64,000 nucleotides of DNA from Sepiola atlantica (lineage: Eukaryota; Mollusca; Cephalopoda; Sepiida; Sepiolidae). Location of the stretch: assembly GCA_963556195.1 (NCBI GenBank), contig CAUVYP010001208.1, positions 5,580,001 through 5,644,000 of the forward strand, written 5' to 3'. The stretch's first letter is position 1, and the number at the start of each line of letters is the position of its first letter. A model generated the notes under the pieces. The model was not told where the DNA came from. It saw only the letters and a program-made list of their open reading frames with translations, and made no database searches. This document shows, piece after piece, positions 62,099 to 64,000 of the stretch. The position numbers and the translations under genes are program-made.

Positions 62099-63401
62099 TT
62101 AGTGCGATTTAAAGTTGATATCGCTTTTGTTTATAACTTCACTATTCTTTAGAATTGTGCAACGAAACTTTGCAGAGATAAGCGGAGTCACTTGCTCTAC
62201 TGAAGTACCAAGTTTCAGAAGTGCAGCTCTTGTACTGCCGGAGATATGTCGATACAAACTGAATACGCAAAACATCGACAAAATTTAGCGCGTTTTAAAG
62301 TTGATATCGCTTTTGTTTATAACTTCCACATTTATTCGAATTGTGCAACGAAACTTTGCACAGATTAGCGGAGTCACATTTTCTACTGAAGTACTAAGTT
62401 TCAGAAGTGCAGCTCTTGTACTGCCGGAGATATGTCGATACAAACTGAATACGCAAAACATCGACAAAATTTAGCGCGTTTTAAAGTTGATATCGCTTTT
62501 GTTTATAACTTCCACATTTATTCGAATTGTGCAACGAAACTTTGCACAGATTAGCGGAGTCACATTTTCTTCTGAAGTACCAAGTTTCAGAAGTGCAGCT
62601 CTTGTACTGCCGGAGATATGTCGATACAAACTGAATACGCAAAACATCAACAAAATTTAGCGCGTTTGAAAGTTGATATCGCTTTTGTTTATAACTTTCT
62701 ACATTTATTCGAATTGTGCAACGAAACTTTGCAGACAGTCGCGGAGACAAATGTTCTACTGAAGTACCAAGTTTCAGAAGTGCAGCTCTTGTACTGCCGG
62801 AGATATGTCGATACAAACTGAATACGCAAAACATCAACAAAATTTAGCGCGTTTTAAAGTTGATATCGCTTTTGTTTATAACTTCCACATTTATTCGAAT
62901 TGTGCAACGAAACTTTGCACAGATTAGCGGAGTCACATGTTCTACTGAAGTACCAAGTTTCAGAAGTGCAGCTCTTGTACTGCCGGAGATATGTCGATAC
63001 AAACTGAATACGCAAAACATCAACAAAATTTAGCGCGTTTGAAAGTTGATATCGCTTTTGTTTATAACTTCCACATTTATTCGAATTGTGCAACGAAACT
63101 TTGCAGACAGTCGCGGAGACACATGTTCTACTGAAGTACGAAGTTTCAGAAGGGCAGCTCTTGTACTGCCGGAGATATGTCGATACAAACTGAATACGCA
63201 AAACATCAACAAAATTTAGCGCGTTTTAAAGTTGATATCGCTTTTGTTTATAACTTCCACATTTATTCGAATTGTGCAACGAAACTTTGCACAGATTAGC
63301 GGAGTCACATGTTCTACTGAAGTACCAAGTTTTAGAAGTGCAGCTCTTGTACTGCCGGAGATATGTCGATACAAACTGAATACGCAAACTATCAACAAAA
63401 T
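62099..63401. repeat. HOR unit, 7 monomers with 1-bp insertion: Q-S-E-P'-H-P-I
   Basis: The H-L-N block is missing. The unit is 1,303 bp because the P' monomer at 62657 is 187 bp long. The P copy shares agaagggcagctc with those at about 58.50 and 60.36 kb. Confidence 0.85.
62657..62843. repeat. 187-bp P' monomer with net +1 base
   Basis: At about 62.694-62.702 kb the sequence reads ataactttctacattta where other monomers read ataacttccacattta. That is one extra T plus a C-to-T change. All monomers from 161 to 62,471 keep exact 186-bp spacing and those from 62,844 are shifted by one, so this is the only net length change I can find. Confidence 0.9.
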
Positions 63402-64000
63402 TTAGTGCGATTTAAAGTTGATATCGCTTTTGTTTATAACTTCACTATTCTTTAGAATTGTGCAACGAAACTTTGCAGAGATAAGCGGAGTCACTTGCTC
63501 TACTGAAGTACCAAGTTTCAGAAGTGCAGCTCTTGTACTGCCGGAGATATGTCGATACAAACTGAATACGCAAAACATCGACAAAATTTAGCGCGTTTTA
63601 AAGTTGATATCGCTTTTGTTTATAACTTCCACATTTATTCGAATTGTGCAACGAAACTTTGCACAGATTAGCGGAGTCACATTTTCTACTGAAGTACTAA
63701 GTTTCAGAAGTGCAGCTCTTGTACTGCCGGAGATATGTCGATACAAACTGAATACGCAAAACATCGACAAAATTTAGCGCGTTTTAAAGTTGATATCGCT
63801 TTTGTTTATAACTTCCACATTTATTCGAATTGTGCAACGAAACTTTGCACAGATTAGCGGAGTCACATTTTCTTCGTAAGTACCAAGTTTCAGAAGTGCA
63901 GCTCTTGTACTGCCGGAGATATGTCGATACAAACTGAATACGCAAAACATCAACAAAATTTAGCGCGTTTTAAAGTTGATATCGCTTTTGTTTATAACTT
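63402..64000. repeat. Incomplete HOR unit at right edge: Q-S-E and 41 bp
   Basis: Three complete monomers are followed by the first 41 bp of another. The E has cttcgtaag, identical to the E at 59123. The array continues beyond the window. Confidence 0.88.

Larger units (their letters stand above)
1..64000. repeat. 186-bp satellite DNA array (whole window)
   Basis: Every part of the window aligns to one 186-bp monomer repeated head to tail in one orientation. Landmarks recurring once per monomer include gttgatatcgctttt, tttattcgaattgtgcaacg, gtgcagctcttgtactgc and atgtcgatacaaactgaat. Monomer starts are spaced exactly 186 bp from 161 to 62,471, then shift by one base. The consensus is about 37% G+C by hand count. 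No interruption longer than a single inserted base is seen. Length, head-to-tail order and multi-monomer periodicity are typical of eukaryotic centromeric or pericentromeric satellites. That location is an inference, because no flanking sequence is present. Confidence 0.98.
51497..64000. repeat. HOR domain 7: 10-monomer unit (1,860 bp)
   Basis: Domain markers are E in the slot after S, and L with tttatgcgaattg. K is absent. The full form Q-S-E-H-L-N-P'-H-P-I occurs at 56891 and 58751; other units are longer or shorter by whole monomers. The domain continues to the right edge of the window. Confidence 0.87.

Noticed and set aside
1..64000. CRISPR array
   Set aside because: Constant and variable blocks alternate, but the variable blocks belong to about a dozen recurring types and are not unique spacers. 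The unit is 186 bp, and no cas genes are present.
1..64000. Hammerhead or other self-cleaving ribozyme in the satellite
   Set aside because: The hammerhead core CTGATGA with a matching GAAA is not present on either strand of the consensus; ctgaag and ctgaat are not sufficient.
1..64000. Transposon insertions, rRNA/tRNA genes or telomere repeats inside the array
   Set aside because: The 186-bp register is unbroken except for one base, so there is no room for an insertion, and no other repeat motif is seen.
1..64000. Naming a species or known satellite family
   Set aside because: I do not recognise the monomer, and 186 bp is a common satellite length in many plants and animals. Base composition and CpG content only support a weak leaning towards an invertebrate.

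Overview
The whole window is one uninterrupted satellite DNA array. A 186-bp monomer is repeated head to tail from base 1 to base 64,000. By register I count 343 complete copies, plus a 160-bp partial copy at the left edge and a 41-bp partial copy at the right edge. I see no unique sequence, gene, RNA gene, transposon or other interruption, and neither end of the array is in the window. This is eukaryotic heterochromatin, most plausibly centromeric or pericentromeric. I do not recognise the satellite family and cannot name the species. By hand count the consensus monomer is about 37% G+C and has 9 CpG against about 6.4 expected. It is therefore not CpG-depleted, which leans away from a heavily methylated vertebrate or plant satellite and towards an invertebrate such as an insect (inference).

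For description I start each monomer at the motif ttag(c/t)gcg. Monomers then begin at 161 and every 186 bp until 62,471. Monomer 62,657 carries a net 1-bp insertion, and the following ones begin at 62,844 and every 186 bp. Monomers fall into about a dozen recurring types that share most of their sequence and differ mainly in a core of about 25 bp after 'aactttg'. Type letters used below: N, H, V, S and E have the core cagattagcggagtcac; P, P', L and K have the core gacagtcgcgg; Q and R have the core gagataagcgg and a diverged left part; I is an H-like or P-like monomer whose tail reads caaactatcaac and which normally precedes Q or R.

The types occur in repeated orders, so the array has higher-order repeat (HOR) structure. 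The order changes along the window: (1) 0.3-14.1 kb, mostly 7-9-monomer units of the form Q-S-V-H-L-N-P-I; (2) 14.1-22.7 kb, a 17-monomer unit (3,162 bp) with expanded and contracted copies; (3) 22.7-27.1 kb, a compact 5-monomer unit I-Q-S-V-P (930 bp) with two almost identical adjacent copies; (4) 27.1-34.8 kb, an irregular mosaic; (5) 34.8-44.1 kb, an 18/19-monomer unit (3,348/3,534 bp); (6) 44.1-51.5 kb, a 7-monomer unit S-N-H-P-K-N-P with or without an inserted I-Q pair; (7) 51.5-64.0 kb, a 10-monomer unit Q-S-E-H-L-N-P'-H-P-I (1,860 bp) and shortened versions.

The pattern fits unequal crossing-over and gene conversion: whole monomers gained or lost in register, chimeric monomers, tandem dimer duplications, and private variants shared only by neighbouring or regularly spaced copies. 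The reverse strand has an open frame of about 60 codons in most monomers, but this follows from the monomer being 62 codons long. It is not supported as a gene. No undescribed protein or RNA system is visible; the interest lies in the array architecture.
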